A stretch of DNA of 64,000 nt from Metallyticus violacea. Its lineage: Eukaryota; Arthropoda; Insecta; Mantodea; Metallyticidae. Positions within the stretch are counted from its first letter, which is position 1. Every line of letters starts with the position of its first letter. The notes below the pieces were generated by a model. It ran no database searches, was not told where the DNA came from, and saw only the letters and a program-made list of their open reading frames with translations. Below are positions 35,400 through 47,595 of the stretch, piece after piece. The DNA lies in the NCBI GenBank assembly GCA_030762175.1, contig CM060843.1:28478501-28542500 (forward strand), written 5' to 3'. The translations under genes and the position numbers were made by a program.

Positions 35400-36540
35400 C
35401 CAGCATCACTGAAGACTGCTCATAGGCGCTAAAATGGCAAATTTATTTCTTTGCAATGCCTAAAAGATGTGAAAATCTGCACAGGATGCATTTTTTTATC
35501 ATTTCAGAGAGTCCATGAAGTCATTCTCAAGTTCCAACAACTTGCAGATTGCAATCTCCATCATAAGAGAGGTCATCTTTGGAACTGAAAGGCCATGAGT
35601 TGAATCTTATTCATCATCATCAGTCTTAAAATTAAGCTTTCTCTTCTTGTTGCATGATCTACTGGAATCAATGCCTTTTTTTTTTCGTGCATCTCAGGTG
35701 TTTAAATCTAGGACTGTAGCTTTCTGAAATGTTTCTAAATTGTTTATTGCTTCACTCTCAGCACAAAATTGTCTACCAAAACCCTTTTCCATCTACATAC
35801 CCAGATCAGTATTGGAAGAACTTTAAGACTTATTGCTGACACTACAACAATACTCATCACATATTTACTCCACCAAGCAATATTGATATTTCTAAACATG
35901 GCTAATGCAAAGAATTGCTTTTTCTGTAATCTGTCATTCAATTGCTGTTAATGGTCTGGTATTAGACAAGTGTGTCCAAAAACATATTGTAACACCCATT
36001 TAGGCATTTGAACATGAAATAGATGAACTGCTCCAAGTAGCAATTCCTGTTTTAGTTTACATAGCTCAAGGCCTAGTTCTTTTAGTTTTTGTTTGAAAAT
36101 TTCTAATAAGGGCTATGTTGAAAATCTCCCATTATTTTCCTGCATTTTGAAAATAAAGTTTCATTCTTAATACCTGTATTTAAAACTTTATTGTAGAGTG
36201 TGGGCAGTACACTGAAATTGTCATCTTGCTCTTTCATTTCCAAAAATGTTTCTTGCAGTCAGTACAAACAGCAACATATTTGTCTTTCAAGTTCCACTCA
36301 TTAACTACATCTTCAAATGCTTGTTCACAAGTAGCATCATTGTACTTAGTGACATGTACTTCAAATGTTTTCTTACTACATTCCAAATTTGAGTTAATCC
36401 AATATAACTATAAGCAGTTACAGTTGAATACTGAAGTCCAAAAGTTCCCTGTAAGACTGACATACTGCAGGTTTTTGTTCATATTTTTTTTATTTTTCAA
36501 CAATATCCAGCCTATCAATTTATGGTTTTTGTATATCTAG
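35400..36540 (-). pseudogene. Protein-like minus-strand stretch, family not recognised
   Basis: Minus-strand fragments are ECQEKFLEMKEQDDNFSVLP near 36240, then LYNKVLNTGIKNETLF, and NDRLQKKQFFALAMFRNINI at 35744-35941. They look like remains of one protein rather than random frames (charged/hydrophobic balance, few stops). The composition resembles a transposase C-terminus, but I cannot name a family. The function is unknown. Confidence 0.3.
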
Positions 36541-36879
36541 AAGAAAGTTGGTAAGTGTGAGAATTGAAAACCTCACCTCAAGACTATGATCTAACTGTTG
36601 ACTAATCTACGATCCTGAACAATTCACTTAATGAGTATATTTTAGTTTTTTAATTTTGAATTTATTTCTCTTTGCATCAACATACAATTTTAAATGCAGT
36701 AAGAGCTACATCTTCCTCAATTTCATAATTCTAATTGACAATATAAAATAAATACATATCATTATGACTCAATTACAATATTTTAATTCTAAACACTTCA
36801 TCAAACTATTATCCCATATTTATGAGTTAACTTATTTCCTTAGGACTATATACACACTGACATCCAGGTTATTCGTGTA

Positions 36880-37545
36880 TAATAATCCTGTTTCTAATGT
36901 TAATTTACTCCCATTCCCTCGCCTATTAAATTTATCAATCATTAACTATTTGACCATTCTTTATTATTTCTCCCTCACCTTTCCTAAATACACTGTAAAT
37001 CCATAAATTTATCATACTTCTAAGGTTACACTTCTTTCTACATTCATCCTCTTCGTGATTCTTATCCATTTTTCTCTAATTTACCTGAATAGTTCCGTGT
37101 CATTTTTATATCATTCTCTCCTTTTACAGTTAAAATGTTCCTAATTAAAATGTCACCATCTAAATTTTCCCATTTTTTATTCTGAACTTTTTCTCTCCAT
37201 AACTTTGTTTGATTACAATATAACAAACAATGAAAATCTGTATTGTTTTCTCCACACATTAAACAATTTCTCATTCCTTAATCATATCCTAATCCTTTTA
37301 AATTCATAACTCCAGTCCTAGCCCAAGCAAACTGTTTTCTACCTGCCTTATCACATTGTTCTATATATTTTTCCCTACTTCATACTATTTTTATTCCCTT
37401 GTAAAGTCTCCATGAACTCTTTTCACCTAAACTACAAAATATTTCTTGTTGTTCAATATCTTCCAATCTTAGATTTATTTCTTTCTAAAATCCTCTTGTT
37501 TTGGTATTCCCTATTTATCCATACTTTTCCTAAACCTATCTGTTT
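36880..37545 (-). mobile_element. LINE (type alpha) 3' end fragment
   Basis: The minus-strand open frame 37062-37274 begins MRNCLMCGENNTDFHCLLYC, the C-terminal knuckle also seen at 35 kb. It is followed by KMTRNYSGKLEKNG. Upstream, near 37300, WARTGVMNLKGL matches the post-RT region. It ends next to a Penelope-like copy in the same orientation. Confidence 0.65.
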
Positions 37546-37554
37546 AGGTAGGGT

Positions 37555-38690
37555 CTGGGTTGACTCTGGTGGTCTTGTGATAAACTTGAATAAAGAGCTG
37601 TTTGCTTCCAGGATGTGGAATTTCATAAGGTTTTACTCATGTTTTTTTTTTATATATATAAATCCTTTCCCATATATCCTACAATTATGTATTCAACTTG
37701 TTATACACTAAACTCTACTTACATACGTAAAACTAAGACATGTTCTGGAATAATCACTCCCATCTTCAGTTGTTGACCAACTCTTTCCCCATATGTTTAA
37801 TTCTTTTGGTTGAACAGTTTTTAATAACTTGATGCCTTTTTCTATTTCATGGTTTTCATTCCAAAAATGTGCTGCCATAGTTGATTTGTCTTATTTGTTT
37901 GTAATGGATGTTTCTCCAATATTCCTTCAACCTAGTGTCAGCATTAATCTTTGTTTTCCCTATTTGGATTTTTTCACAATCCTTACAATTAATCTGGTAA
38001 ATACCAGTTTTTTTTCTCTTTGGAACTGGCATCTGTTTTGTTTAATTTCAATAAAATTTTTTACACTGTTTCGGTTTTGAGGTACTATGACGATGTTGTA
38101 CTATTTGAAAAATATTTTAAATTTCTTATTGGTTAACGAAGGTAGTGAACTTTTAAGTTTTTTTTTTTCCTGCTTAATCACTTAAAATTGTGATTTATTT
38201 AATTCTTTTTTTGTTTCTGGAATCTTTTAATTTTTTGGTTAATCGTCTATTTGCTGAAGCCATTGGATTTAGCAACTTCCGTTGTGTATAGATATTCATT
38301 CTTGTATTCTTTTTGATTCAATAGTATATTTATTAGTCTGTATTCATGCTGTTGAATGTTGCTTCCTCGTGTGACCTTGAATTCAAACCATGGGCTTTGA
38401 TATAATTGTCTGTATGCATGCCCTTTCTGTAGATGCCAAATTCAAATTTATTATTACATTTTATTATCTTACAGATCTAAAAATAGCATATTATCTGTTT
38501 TGACAGTGAACTTAACTGTAGACTCTTGCAGGTTTAAAAATTTTAGCTCATATCTCTGTATATAGGATACATGAGCAAAGTTTATTATTTCTTACTTTAC
38601 TTTTCTGGGAGAAAGATTCAGCAAGTTTACTTATACTAAAGTCAGCTGGCACTGATAACAGTTATAATTCCTTCATCATATACCACAGTT
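37555..38690 (-). mobile_element. Penelope-like element family 1, degraded copy
   Basis: The minus strand reads NKLLESFNSMNTD-type C-terminal RT remnants near 38350. It then reads KTGIYQINCKDCEKIQIGKTKINADTRLKEYW (given in parts; 37915-38020), a GIY-YIG endonuclease in which the Tyr of YIG is Gln. The remainder NYGSTFLE and a tail near 37600 with LMKFHILEANSSLF complete the C-terminus. Its order matches the 47-51 kb copies. Several frameshifts; dead. Confidence 0.75.
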
Positions 38691-40249
38691 TAGAAAAGTT
38701 TTCTACATTCAGGCGGAATGATTTTAAACCCTAAAAAGTCTTGAAGCTTACCTAAGACCTGCATTTAATTAACAAATTGATGCATTAAAACATGGCTACA
38801 CAGAAGATAAAAGGTTTAACTTTAAAAATGGAATCATATTAACACTTTTTATTTAAAAACAATATTGTGTCCCAAGTACACTATTGTAGGCACAATAGTC
38901 AAAGGCAACATCAAGGTCACTGCAGAAACATTGGTCTGAAGTGTTAGCAAATTGAATCATTACACCGTCTTACTGTGTTTTCCTAGTACAGTTTCTAAAT
39001 GCTCCTGCTGTACAGGAGTAATTTCCTTTATCATTTGCATGCAAACAAAGTATTTCTTACAGAAACCCATGATGGCTCCAGCAAACAGAGCTTGCTTGCT
39101 TTCCTGTTCATGCCAGTGCAAGTCCCATATTTTTATTCCTAATGGTTGTGAATAAACAGAATGCTGACAACTTTAACTCAAAATGCTTGCTGAGTGTAAA
39201 CAGTAAATACAGAGGCATGCAGTATGAGTAAGATGTTGAAAAAGCCAGTACAGGAATTGAAACATTGTGATTGTGTGCTTTGCCAGTGGATAAATACAAT
39301 TAGACTTCTAAAAATTATACAGAAGAAAGTTTGTGTATACATTTCTTCAAACTATAGTAATTTTATTAAGAATGTTACATTATCATCACTTTAATTAATT
39401 GTGCATAAATTAGTATTCTGCTTTTTATTTCTTTTCTTTGAATGTGTCTCTAGAAGCTGGAACAAGTATTGTGGGTAGTTTTACAATAGGTAAACATGAA
39501 GTCATTTGGGAACAGAGCAGAAGAATAATTTACATATACAACAGAAGAGGTTGTCATCTGTAGAGAAGATTACAAAAATAATATCTCAAAAACTATAGAA
39601 TTGACCGTTTGGGCACGTGATATTGGAAGAATTAAGGAATGTAGGAAAAATATGAATATTCACAGTACAACAGAGCATCACTGTTATTTCACCATTAAGG
39701 TGGATACAGTTTCCAAGAAATTTAATTTTTTATCCCTGCTCTCTGCAATAACAATAGTGAAACAGTTTTCATTTTAAGTGTATCGATATATGAAACATGA
39801 TAATATGCTTAAAAATGTCAGTCATGTGAATAAAACATTGAAATCAACAAATTATTAAATGTTAATAATACTGAGTTTTATAATGAGCGGTTACTTGTTT
39901 TTAAATGATTGATGTAAATTTTAACAAATTGTGTCATTTGTTAATTCTAACCAGTGCTTAGAACTACGGCCTATAAGGCCAAGCCAGTGACTATGCGTAA
40001 AAAAAAATACATCAATTCTGACCTATTGTATTTTTTGTGTTTAATGTGGATTTTCCTTTTAATTAGTAAACATGAATGTCTTGGCATGAACTTCCATTGC
40101 ATCATTATTGTTGCAATCATCACCATCATTATAATAATATCCAGATAAGGTAATGATTGGCAAGTATTGAAGTGGACATCCCGGTTTTAAAGTGGAAATT
40201 CTGGTCAACATACCTAAGAAGGCAAATTTTTCCATGTACAGAAAGAACA
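38691..40249 (+). other. VMP1 intron segment, unassigned
   Basis: AT-rich. An ATC/ATT-rich stretch near 40100-40140 is simple sequence. No exon or repeat family is recognised. Confidence 0.4.
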
Positions 40250-40560
40250 AGAACTGCCCCAGTCTAGTGATTAGCATTGCTGACTGCTGGCTGAGAGGTC
40301 CCAGGTCTGATACCTGGTACCAGCCTTGTTAGGACAATTGGGAACCTGCCTGATAGAGAAGCAGCGACCTCTGATCACATGTCCTTCTACAATACTGCGC
40401 TGTACCAGTGATGTGAAAAAGAGATAGAGGATGCAGCAGTCATTGACAGAGGCCAAAAGCCTGTAGTGGCTAAAAAGGCCTTGAGGAAATTAGAAAGAGC
40501 AAGAAAGAATAAAAGATGCATAGAGGGTAGCATGCTGTACCATGTGGCAGCAAGGTGCTC
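40250..40560 (+). mobile_element. SINE family C, tRNA-derived, single copy here
   Basis: The head has AGTCTAGTGATTAGCATTGC as A-box region and a GGTCTGATACC B box with matching arms (CCAGGT...ACCTGG). A ~230-bp body unlike families A, B and D follows. No second copy lies in the window, so it is inferred from the tRNA-like head. It could alternatively be a tRNA pseudogene beside unrelated DNA. Confidence 0.55.
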
Positions 40561-43194
40561 TAACACTGTCAACACACCCAACATAATTATATTTAATCTT
40601 ATATAAATATTATAATAAAAATTATTAATAATGATACCATTAAGCCTGATGAATAGTCTAAAAGAAAAAAATTTTGAAATGATAAAATATTCCAAATAAT
40701 AAGAATATGATCACTTAATTTACAGGAACAATTTGCTTTGATGTGACAAAAACTGAAATATTTTTTGTTATATAGAGTGTCTGTTGCAGAAGGATGTACA
40801 TTCAGTCAGTAAGAAAGTCTTTTAGACATGGCCCATTAATGATCATAAACATCACAGATGCAGGTGTTTTTGTTTGCATAGTAAGGGTATTACTCATAAC
40901 ATTAAACCTTTCACACTCTTGCATAAAATACTGTATGTGTCCTTTGCATCAGTTCCCTTAATGTTTCACCAATAAATTCCCTTTTTTCACTTTCTTGAGT
41001 TGACAAAATTCTTTCGAAGTTTTCACAACAGTAGTAGTGTCAGCGTTTGCATGCACTAATTTCATAGTGTTGCATAAGGACTCGAATTTTTTCATCACCA
41101 AATAATGTTGTCTTTCATTGTAGTCATTGCCACAATGCAAAGTTTTATTTCTGAAGCAGCTATAGCATCAAGATTTTCTGCACTGCAGATACAGGGAAAG
41201 TGACTTCATTGTTTCCATAATATCCCTGAATAGAACCAGTTCCATAATGAAATTCCATAAAGTCATGTTCTGGGGAAATGTTTCTCTGCTTTGTGAAGGC
41301 AATGAAGGATAATTTTCTCAGCTTTTAAAATATTGGATAAGCGATGTGTAACTTTACATCACAGCTGTCGCAATATTGCATGAGCATACTACCCAATGAA
41401 TGTAAAATATACTTCCTATTTTTTAAGTGTAAGTTCCAATGCCATGGCAATTTCAATCAATTCACTTTAATTTTTCAATCTGGCAGAAAAATGTGAATAC
41501 AATGTGTCCATGAAGGACTTGAAACAGAGCAGAATAGATCTATTGCTTCATATACTAGAAGTTCCAATTTTTTATTCAAACAAAGAATAACTACAATATT
41601 AGGATTATATTATCACAATTGCATGTAGCTGTTCCTTTATAAATTTGTGCTCCATCCGAAGCAAATATCAACTGCTTGGATAAAATCTCTTTAGAAATAC
41701 TATTACAAGATATAATAAATACATCAGAAGCCATTTTCAAATTCAACTCTATTTTATCAAGTTGCACAGTGAACCATTGTAGACACAACGAACATAGACA
41801 ATTAAGCATGATTAATTTGCTTGATCAGTGCCTTTGTCAGCCAAAATGCTGTAAACACAACAGCAATAAACTATGAACTCAGAGGAGAGACAACATAGGT
41901 TTTTTAATTAAATGTATTATATTTGCACAAGTGTGATCTGAATGAAATCTTCCAACATCTAATCCGTGTTTGTAATTCGTTTAACTTTTGAAAAATAAGA
42001 ACTGTTCATTTTCTTTGCATATGAGATATGCTGTTCTAAAAATAAATGCAATCACTTGTAATTTCTCTAGATTTTTTCCTTCCCATTTCCTGAAATCTTC
42101 AGATTTATTTATTGTTTACTCAAAATCAATTCATACTTCAAGTGAAACTTACTTCTTCTATGATCACTAATTGTATCATTTAACTTTTTATTGTTTGCAT
42201 TCAACCCTTAAATAAAAGTTGTCTCAATGTATTTTACTGTCTTTAATAACACTGTGATTTTAAATTTCTGAGCAGTACAAGCATGTAAATATTCCAAGGA
42301 AATTTGTTTTCCATTTTTCAAATCTCACTTGTTTAACATCCCCGGATTAGGCTACTGCACTTAATCTCATAATTTGTACTATATGTTTCACTGACATCCC
42401 CGCCACTGTTAAAATTTTATCGTTTGAATAGAACATAAAGACTATTACATGATGCTTCACTGATAGGCCTATACCATTTGATTCTGTTACTTTATACTTT
42501 TTATGACAAATTTATCCATGTCACCAACTATTAATGAAATCTGCTCCCTTTAAAAGGTCTACACAACCATTTATAATAGAACACCAATCACTACTACGAG
42601 TACATTCATTATCATAGCATGCATTTTAATGTTCTTACTGTCAGTTGAAAAGAAATGGATACAAAATAGTAAAATAAGCCTTAAAGAAAATAAAACAGTA
42701 TATCCCATTGCCTCATTTCTCTTGCATGTCTAATAAGATTTACACTACTGCAACACATTGTGCAGTATTTCCATAGCATCATTATAAAGAAACATAAGTG
42801 CATCTTTCCAGTAATTGCATTAAAATTTTAAACTTGCATTTACATGCCAACATTTATGAAATGGGGAAAGGGAGGATATTGCCCTGGCAAGAAAGGAATT
42901 TTTATATGACTAGAGGAGAAATGCTGTTCTCCCATAGATTAATTTGAACCCTGAGAATAAATAAGCTATTAAGTGTATATTTTGCATCCCATTATTAAAT
43001 TGGTGTTAGATATGAGTGTCATACAAAAAGTAATCTTCATTATTTTGAATAAAATATCAAATGTGAAAATTTCATTTGCACTCCAGAACTCCTATTTTTA
43101 CTTTTGCCATCTTTGTCCAAACACTTCTGGTAATGAAACAAGTTTTCCATTGTATATATGTGCACCTAACTATTCACTTTAGATTTCATTTCAC
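40561..43194 (+). other. VMP1 intron segment, unassigned
   Basis: The minus strand at 40958-41140 reads HCGNDYNERQHYLVMKKFES, a charged, protein-like stretch of unknown family. The surroundings are AT-rich. No VMP1 exon is expected from the phase of the neighbours. Confidence 0.4.
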
Positions 43195-43900
43195 ATTCAG
43201 AGCACTGGCTCCCAAGATGCTGAGTTGGAGATAAACTGGAAATCACTTGGGGCAAAATCTGGTGAACTCTTTAAACAAATTTCCAGTCTTTTGAGATAAA
43301 TGCATGAGTAGAAGGAGTAGAAGTTCACGGTATTTATGTTTCATTGCAACTCGGTTGGGTCAAGAACTTGTATTTCTGACTTCTTTGCAGTTTTGTGAGG
43401 CATGTAGTTCGCCAACAAAATTTCCTAACAGTCCCAGAATACTGTCAACACAATTTTTTCTGCAGAATGAGTGACAATGGCTTTTTAGGAATACTTTCAC
43501 CAGGAATCTTCCAAACCATTCTTTGCAACTTTGTCCAGGGTGTCACCAGAAGCAATGCATTCATTGAATGGACCTCCCTCTTTTTGAAGCATTTCCAAAA
43601 ACATTCAGGCTGAATTTAACCATTGTTGCTTAATAATATGTGAATAAATGCAACACCCCTCAAGAAACTTTTTAACTTTGAAGTTGGTCTGGCAATATGT
43701 TTCTAGTTTCTATGAGCACCAATTGCAATCTAAAGAGGCAGAAGCCTGTGAATTTCATCAATAGTAATTTGATAATCTTGTTCAACATTCTTGTATACTG
43801 CAGGAATGGCATAATGGTAGTCATATTGAACCTTCTGCTGCACTCGTGCACATTTTCATGGTCTTTAATGAACCATTTGGATTATACATATTAAGTGATT
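43195..43900 (-). mobile_element. mariner relic with internal deletion
   Basis: Read on the minus strand, TVFWDC then EILLANYMPHKT (near 43400-43440) matches the mariner catalytic core after the first Asp. SSPDFAPSDF near 43245 holds the third Asp. The segment with the second Asp (HDN.P.H) is missing, so an internal deletion joined the two. The N-terminal part reads DHENVHECSRRFN near 43850. Terminal repeats were not resolved. Confidence 0.65.
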
Positions 43901-44871
43901 GGTATTAGATACATCACTAACATATTAATTTATCAGAACATGTCTCAAGAGAGAGTCTGTCTCCAGCTGAAGATCAGAGTGAATGCTCTTGAAACGTATT
44001 CTGATAATTTAATCAGTTAGTGAAGTATAGTGTCACCTAATACTGACCTTTTAATGTGTATAATTAATCAACTTCACTGTTTTTAACTTTTATAAGTTTA
44101 CAACCATTTGGATGTTTTTTTTAGCCTTCCCATAAAGAGCTCAACAGTTTTGTATTTGCTGTCAAAAAAAAAGCACTGTATGATATTTAATGTATGCAGG
44201 ATCATGAAATCATTTGAGTACTAACAGTACACCATACAAAATATGCCAATCCAGTGATTTATTTCTTTTAGATTGTTTTACAGAGGTGCAAATTAGTAAA
44301 ATCTGATTTTTGGATTATCCTCGTAAAAAATAAAGTTTAAAAAAAAGCATAATGTGGTTGCTTTATTCATAAGAAATCTGTTGGAAAATTCTTTACCTTC
44401 TGGTAAAGCCTGTGAAGACCAAACCATATTTTGATACCAAAATTTTTATCCATGTTGCAATAGAGTTAATGAAGATATAACTCAACTACAATTTGTAACT
44501 GGTGGTTAATGTCTTGTAATCTGACAAGTGTGTCTAGTCCAAACATCAAACAAATATTCTATACTGCTTTTATGCCCTTTTAGTCCTATTGGAACTATAA
44601 TAAAATTCAAATACCTTTATTGCTTGAACTTTTAAAGATTTGGTTAAATTGGTATAGGGCTATGTATCATGGTGTAAAATATTTTGGTCAAATGAATGTT
44701 TCGACCAAGAATCATGGGGAACATTATAACGTGGGGAAAGAGGATGGACTTAATTGCACAGCTGAAGAAAAATGTCTAGCTTATGTATCTAACAAAAGTT
44801 ATTTGAATCTATATTATGTTAATTGTTTTATTGTACTTGTAGCAGTTATAACAATTTTCTTTCTTTTCCAG
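43901..44871 (+). other. VMP1 intron, 3' end
   Basis: AT-rich DNA ending in a T-rich tract and TTTTCCAG at 44871. The open frame continues upstream of the acceptor from 44620, but that part is not homologous to VMP1 and is intron read-through. Confidence 0.7.
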
Positions 44872-45021
44872 GGAGGAAATGTGCTATCATCGATCTTTGA
44901 AATTTTTGTAGTGGCAATGATCCTGTACTTTATCATCTCTATTGTCAATTCACTTGCACAAAGTTACCATAAAAGGCTTCATAAAAGAAACAGGGGTTCC
45001 ACTAAGAGATCATCTGATTGA
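44872..45021 (+). CDS. VMP1: VMP1 terminal coding exon
   Basis: 150 bases: 49 codons and TGA at 45019-45021. It starts in phase 0, matching the end of the exon at 27411. It encodes GGNVLSSIFEIFVVAMILYF then IISIVNSLAQSYHKRL and a basic, Ser-rich tail. The hydrophobic segment is the last transmembrane helix, and the SLAQSY.KR motif is conserved to the C-terminus. The tail after KRL is short and variable, as in other animals. No ER-retrieval motif is visible. Confidence 0.97.
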   Translation, partial: GGNVLSSIFEIFVVAMILYFIISIVNSLAQSYHKRLHKRNRGSTKRSSD

Positions 45022-46485
45022 TGTAAGCATTCTGCTCTAGATATAGTGCTACAATTTTCCAGCTTGTTTCATTCATCACTCTTTGGTTGCTATTCAGATG
45101 CCAAAAAAACAGTTTGCACTCACTGATATGAAGTTTCAAGTGTTTTTTTTTTAATCCTCATATGCTGTATTTGTACTTAACTTCCAGGACTGAACAAAAC
45201 TGTATGCAAGGGACTATTACATAAGAGGTATTCAGAAATGATTTTGTTGTGTGTATCACCTCAGGGAACTGTAACAACTAGGACTGGCTGCTGTCCTCAG
45301 TCATGAAAGAATGCATATCCTAGTTAAAACTACCCATTCCCATACCATTCCCAAAAATTAAATTGTTTTATAAATACTACTAGGTGTCCTTGTTGGTAGA
45401 AAGTGAGTTTTCGTCACTGTTTTAGTTTTGCATTATAGATAGTCAAGAAGTATTAAAAAATGTGTGTGCCCATGAACACATTGTGAATAATTTCTAAGTG
45501 TTATTTACTTTCAGCAGGGTGCCTTTAATTTCCACACAGTTATTATTAGGTACTAGGTCTGCATACTAAAACTGTGGTCTGTGTGCATTCCCATTCTATT
45601 GCCACTTCATAACTGTATTACTATTATATACTTCATTTTCTAAAATTGTCCATAATAGGAACAGTGAACACTTTTAAAAGGCATTGTATAAAGAATATTC
45701 CTTAAAATATTTTTAAAAAGTATTAAAATGCAGATGGGAAAGGTGACATTAATGTAAGCTTGTAATATTTTACATTGGAAATATATAGCATTCCATCTTT
45801 CCTTAAAAACCATTAACTTGTCAAAGATAAACTTTCACTACATTTGTATTGCACCAAAGCAAGATTAAATTATCAGTCAGCATTCTTTATATTTCTATTT
45901 TCCAGGCTAGTGATAAATTTGCTGTTATTTGTTCTGAAAGCAACCTGACTTGGCATTGAAAGTAAAATCTTGCTCAAAACAGTGCCTCATGTTGAAATAT
46001 GCTACATTTTTGCCTAGTATTAAAGAAGACTGCCTGAATTTTTTTTTCTCCCCCTAATTGACAAGAATTCTTTTAATGGTTATTATAAGCTTATTGTGCC
46101 AAACTGCATTTTAGTGTGTCAGTAATAAATAAAGGATCGAGGTTAATGTATGTGCTGAATGAGAATTTATAGAGAGAATGATGCAGAGTTTTGCATTTAG
46201 TAATTTTCATCAAATTTTATCCAAAGTGATAACCAAATGTAATTTCCATCTGCATTTTTAATGTGATGCACTTCTGCTAATTAGTGTTACAAATTGATGA
46301 ATCGTACAATGGTGTTGGGTATAAAGAAGACACCAATAAGAAAAGTTAATGTATGTGTAGTTTTTCAAGCAAGAAATGTGATTTGTGTATGTTTTTATGA
46401 CCCAGATATTTGTTTTATATCTTTGCTAAAGTAGCAGAGCTACTTCCAACAAAATGAAATAAACTGTTATTGTTTTAATAATTAT
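45022..46485 (+). other. VMP1: VMP1 3' untranslated region
   Basis: About 1.46 kb of non-coding sequence from the stop to just past the last poly(A) signal. It contains overlapping AATAAA hexamers at 46124 and 46128, which could give a shorter isoform. Free of recognisable transposons, unlike the flanking DNA. Confidence 0.7.
46458..46463 (+). terminator. VMP1: Poly(A) signal AATAAA, distal, of VMP1
   Basis: Canonical hexamer followed by a T/G-rich stretch (CTGTTATTGTTTT). The cleavage point about 15-25 bases downstream is inferred. Proximal candidates at 46124-46133 are alternatives. Confidence 0.65.
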
Positions 46486-46489
46486 TTCT

Positions 46490-47583
46490 GCATTTATTTA
46501 TAACCAAATATTACATATTGCATATTTAGTACTACCATCTTTACAGAACGGTAATCATTACAAGCATGCAGGAAAGGTATACCTGCAACATGCATTAAGT
46601 GTTCAATGGAAAGTATATGTATACAGTTGTTGATTTGGTTTATTTATGGATACTCTTTAGCATCTCAGGTCATTAATGTCCCATACAATTCAGAGCATGA
46701 AATGACCAATAAATTTTTCTCAGAGGTTTCTTCTTTGAGGCTTGAGGATCTTTTACCTGCTGTAAATTAGCTTTACTTCCCTTCTGAAGGAAGCCATACT
46801 TAGAATTTTTAGGCTGGAAAAATTCCATCAACCCTGGCCAGGATTGAACCCACAATCTTAGATCTACAAGGCAAGTATTTTTACCATTAGACCACCAGGG
46901 CTGTATCTAGAGAAATTTCTTATTATCTCAATGCAGAAGTCTTTCAGATAGGAAATAAAAGGAATCATTTTAGCATATTATATGAAGAATGGAAAAATGT
47001 GGTGACAACATATTTGTCACATTATACAGTAACAAGCTAGGGCACTGCCAAAGCTGAAGTGTATACAAAATAGAAGGCAATAAGGCAAAGCAAGAGTGAG
47101 TACCCTATCCTAGAGAGGAGGTGTTGCCTGCTTAGATATTGCATTGCCTAGCTCAGTAGTTACTTTTCAATTAACATATGAGTAATTGAATAACATTGCT
47201 GTCAGCAGTAGCAAACGGTACATGTCTTACTTCATGGTGGTTTATTCATCACAGTGTTATTTCTTCTCAAGGATGTAGGTGCCTCCAGAAAATTAGTTCC
47301 AATTTTGATATGTATGGACATTGATATTTGTCTGCAATAGTTACAGTAACTCGTGTTAATTGTGTCATGTCAGTAATATGCCATTATCGAAACCTAGATA
47401 AATAGATGAAAAGGGTAAGTGTTGCATTCAGATGCAAGGGCTATGATTTTTAATATCTATACATTTTAAAAGAATTATCCTCAGAGAAGTACATGCTAAG
47501 ACTGCATTTAAATAGTAGGGTGCTAACAGTTAAGGCATGCAATGTAAGTGAACATTCAATGTCACATAATGAAATGGTAAAAC
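46490..47583. other. Intergenic DNA with one SINE
   Basis: Apart from the family A SINE at 46625-46915, nothing is recognised. No gene. Confidence 0.5.
46625..46915 (-). mobile_element. SINE family A, full length, tRNA-derived
   Basis: The reverse complement starts CCCTGGTGGTCTAATGGTAA (A-box region) and has GGTTCAATCCTGG (B box), so the head is tRNA-like. A body with CTAAGTATGGCTTCCTTC, CTTCCCTTCTGAAGG on plus and CCTCTGAG, and a tail of AATAAACC repeats follow. About 290 bp. It is the reference copy for the partial ones at 1-190 and 54238-54495. Confidence 0.85.
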
Positions 47584-47595
47584 AACCATTTCTGA

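Larger units (their letters stand above)
1..46490 (+). other. VMP1: VMP1 gene, 3' three-fifths (four coding exons, three large introns, 3' UTR)
   Basis: Four plus-strand exons join in consistent phase into one protein matching the C-terminal ~60% of vacuole membrane protein 1. Known of the family: an ER multi-pass protein with a VTT (DedA-like) domain, a lipid scramblase needed for autophagosome formation and for release from ER contacts. Seen: conserved blocks [29 protein letters not shown] and AQSY at the C-terminal helix. All visible introns begin GT and end AG. Exons for the N-terminal ~160 residues were not found in 1-7677 and are inferred to lie upstream, so the left edge is given as the window edge. 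The 3' end is set by an AATAAA at 46458. Introns total about 36.6 kb and consist largely of transposon debris. Confidence 0.9.

Noticed and set aside
40255..40325. Possible tRNA gene
   Set aside because: The arms do not fold into a clean cloverleaf, and the sequence continues into a SINE-like body.
44620..44871. Upstream part of the open frame containing the last VMP1 exon
   Set aside because: There is a good acceptor at 44871, phase fits the previous exon, and the peptide before it has no VMP1 similarity; it is intron read-through.
46850..46912. Possible tRNA gene on the minus strand
   Set aside because: The A and B boxes belong to the head of SINE family A, whose body follows directly.
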